Shown here: piece by piece, positions 63,834-64,000 of the stretch
How positions within the stretch are numbered: position 1 is the first letter of the stretch
Layout of the letters: every line of letters starts with the position of its first letter
Assembly (NCBI GenBank): GCA_949825045.1
Contig: OX463829.1
Location: 1,240,001-1,304,000 of the forward strand
Source of the DNA: Argyresthia goedartella
Lineage: Eukaryota; Arthropoda; Insecta; Lepidoptera; Argyresthiidae
Direction of reading: 5' to 3'
Length of the DNA stretch: 64,000 nucleotides
Position numbers and translations under genes: made by a program
Notes under the pieces: generated by a model
Seen by the model: the letters and a program-made list of their open reading frames with translations, nothing else
What the model was told of the DNA's origin: nothing
The model's database searches: none

Positions 63834-64000
63834 TGGTAGCAGAGCGTGGTTTCCTGAGATTTGCAGCCGTCAAGGCTCCAGGAACCCACGATTTGGGACT
63901 ATCAATCAGTAGGTATAGGCGGTTATTAGCTAACTTGGTTTTGTTCCTGTATCCACATAGATTGGTAGTATTATAAGTTATAAGTCTACTGCTGGTGGTA

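Noticed and set aside
1..64000. A multi-gene novel system such as a defence island or biosynthetic cluster
   Set aside because: The only host genes found are unrelated housekeeping genes; all other coding sequence is recognisable or probable transposon material. I found no evidence for such a system.

Overview
This window is insect nuclear DNA, most likely from a moth or butterfly. Genes are sparse and intron-rich, with GT-AG introns. The rest is densely packed with transposable elements: jockey-like and other non-LTR retrotransposons, a Copia element, a Mag-like Ty3/gypsy element, mariner and maT transposons, hAT elements, a Helitron fragment and two tRNA-headed SINE families. The order Lepidoptera is an inference from the repeat types; the sequence does not name a species.

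Host genes. (1) Bop1, a ribosome-biogenesis WD40 protein, lies on the minus strand. Twelve exons (22700 down to 12925) join in frame to 678 codons, but the exons for the last WD40 repeats are not in the window. (2) A BolA-like protein 3 gene (mitochondrial iron-sulfur cluster pathway) is complete in three exons on the plus strand (46552-47148, 115 residues). (3) A first exon of a THAP-type zinc-finger protein sits at 51830-51906 with no visible continuation. (4) The first two exons of eIF3f (56899-57420) start a gene that runs out of the right edge.

Layout. 1-12900 is a nest. An intron-containing DDE-transposase pseudogene on the minus strand was split by a Copia element (3259-10875) and by a jockey-like element (1-3182), and a 4.2 kb non-coding LTR element with identical LTRs (3303-7498) sits inside the Copia 5' LTR. 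12925-22700 is Bop1, whose introns carry foldback elements, SINEs, a mariner (16782-18099) and a 12 x 54 bp minisatellite. 23000-33300 is a graveyard of non-LTR fragments followed by a decayed hAT/ZBED-like gene. 34076-38602 is a nearly intact Ty3/gypsy element with one gag-pol frame. 38678-46330 holds a 404 bp tandem duplication, another DDE fragment, a 481 bp foldback, a Helitron helicase remnant and RNase H remnants. 46552-47148 is BOLA3. 47900-51400 is a non-LTR 3' end interrupted by a 2.38 kb hAT with exact TIRs and 8 bp target duplications. 52900-55300 holds an LTR candidate and an intact DD37D (maT-type) mariner. 56899 to the end is eIF3f and its repeat-filled second intron, including a 694 bp hAT derivative.

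Bop1, eIF3f and BOLA3 act in ribosome assembly, translation initiation and mitochondrial Fe-S maturation. Nothing suggests they form a joint system; they are housekeeping genes separated by repeats. I see no CRISPR array, operon or defence system. The most interesting material is the layered insertion history and several unclassified repeats.
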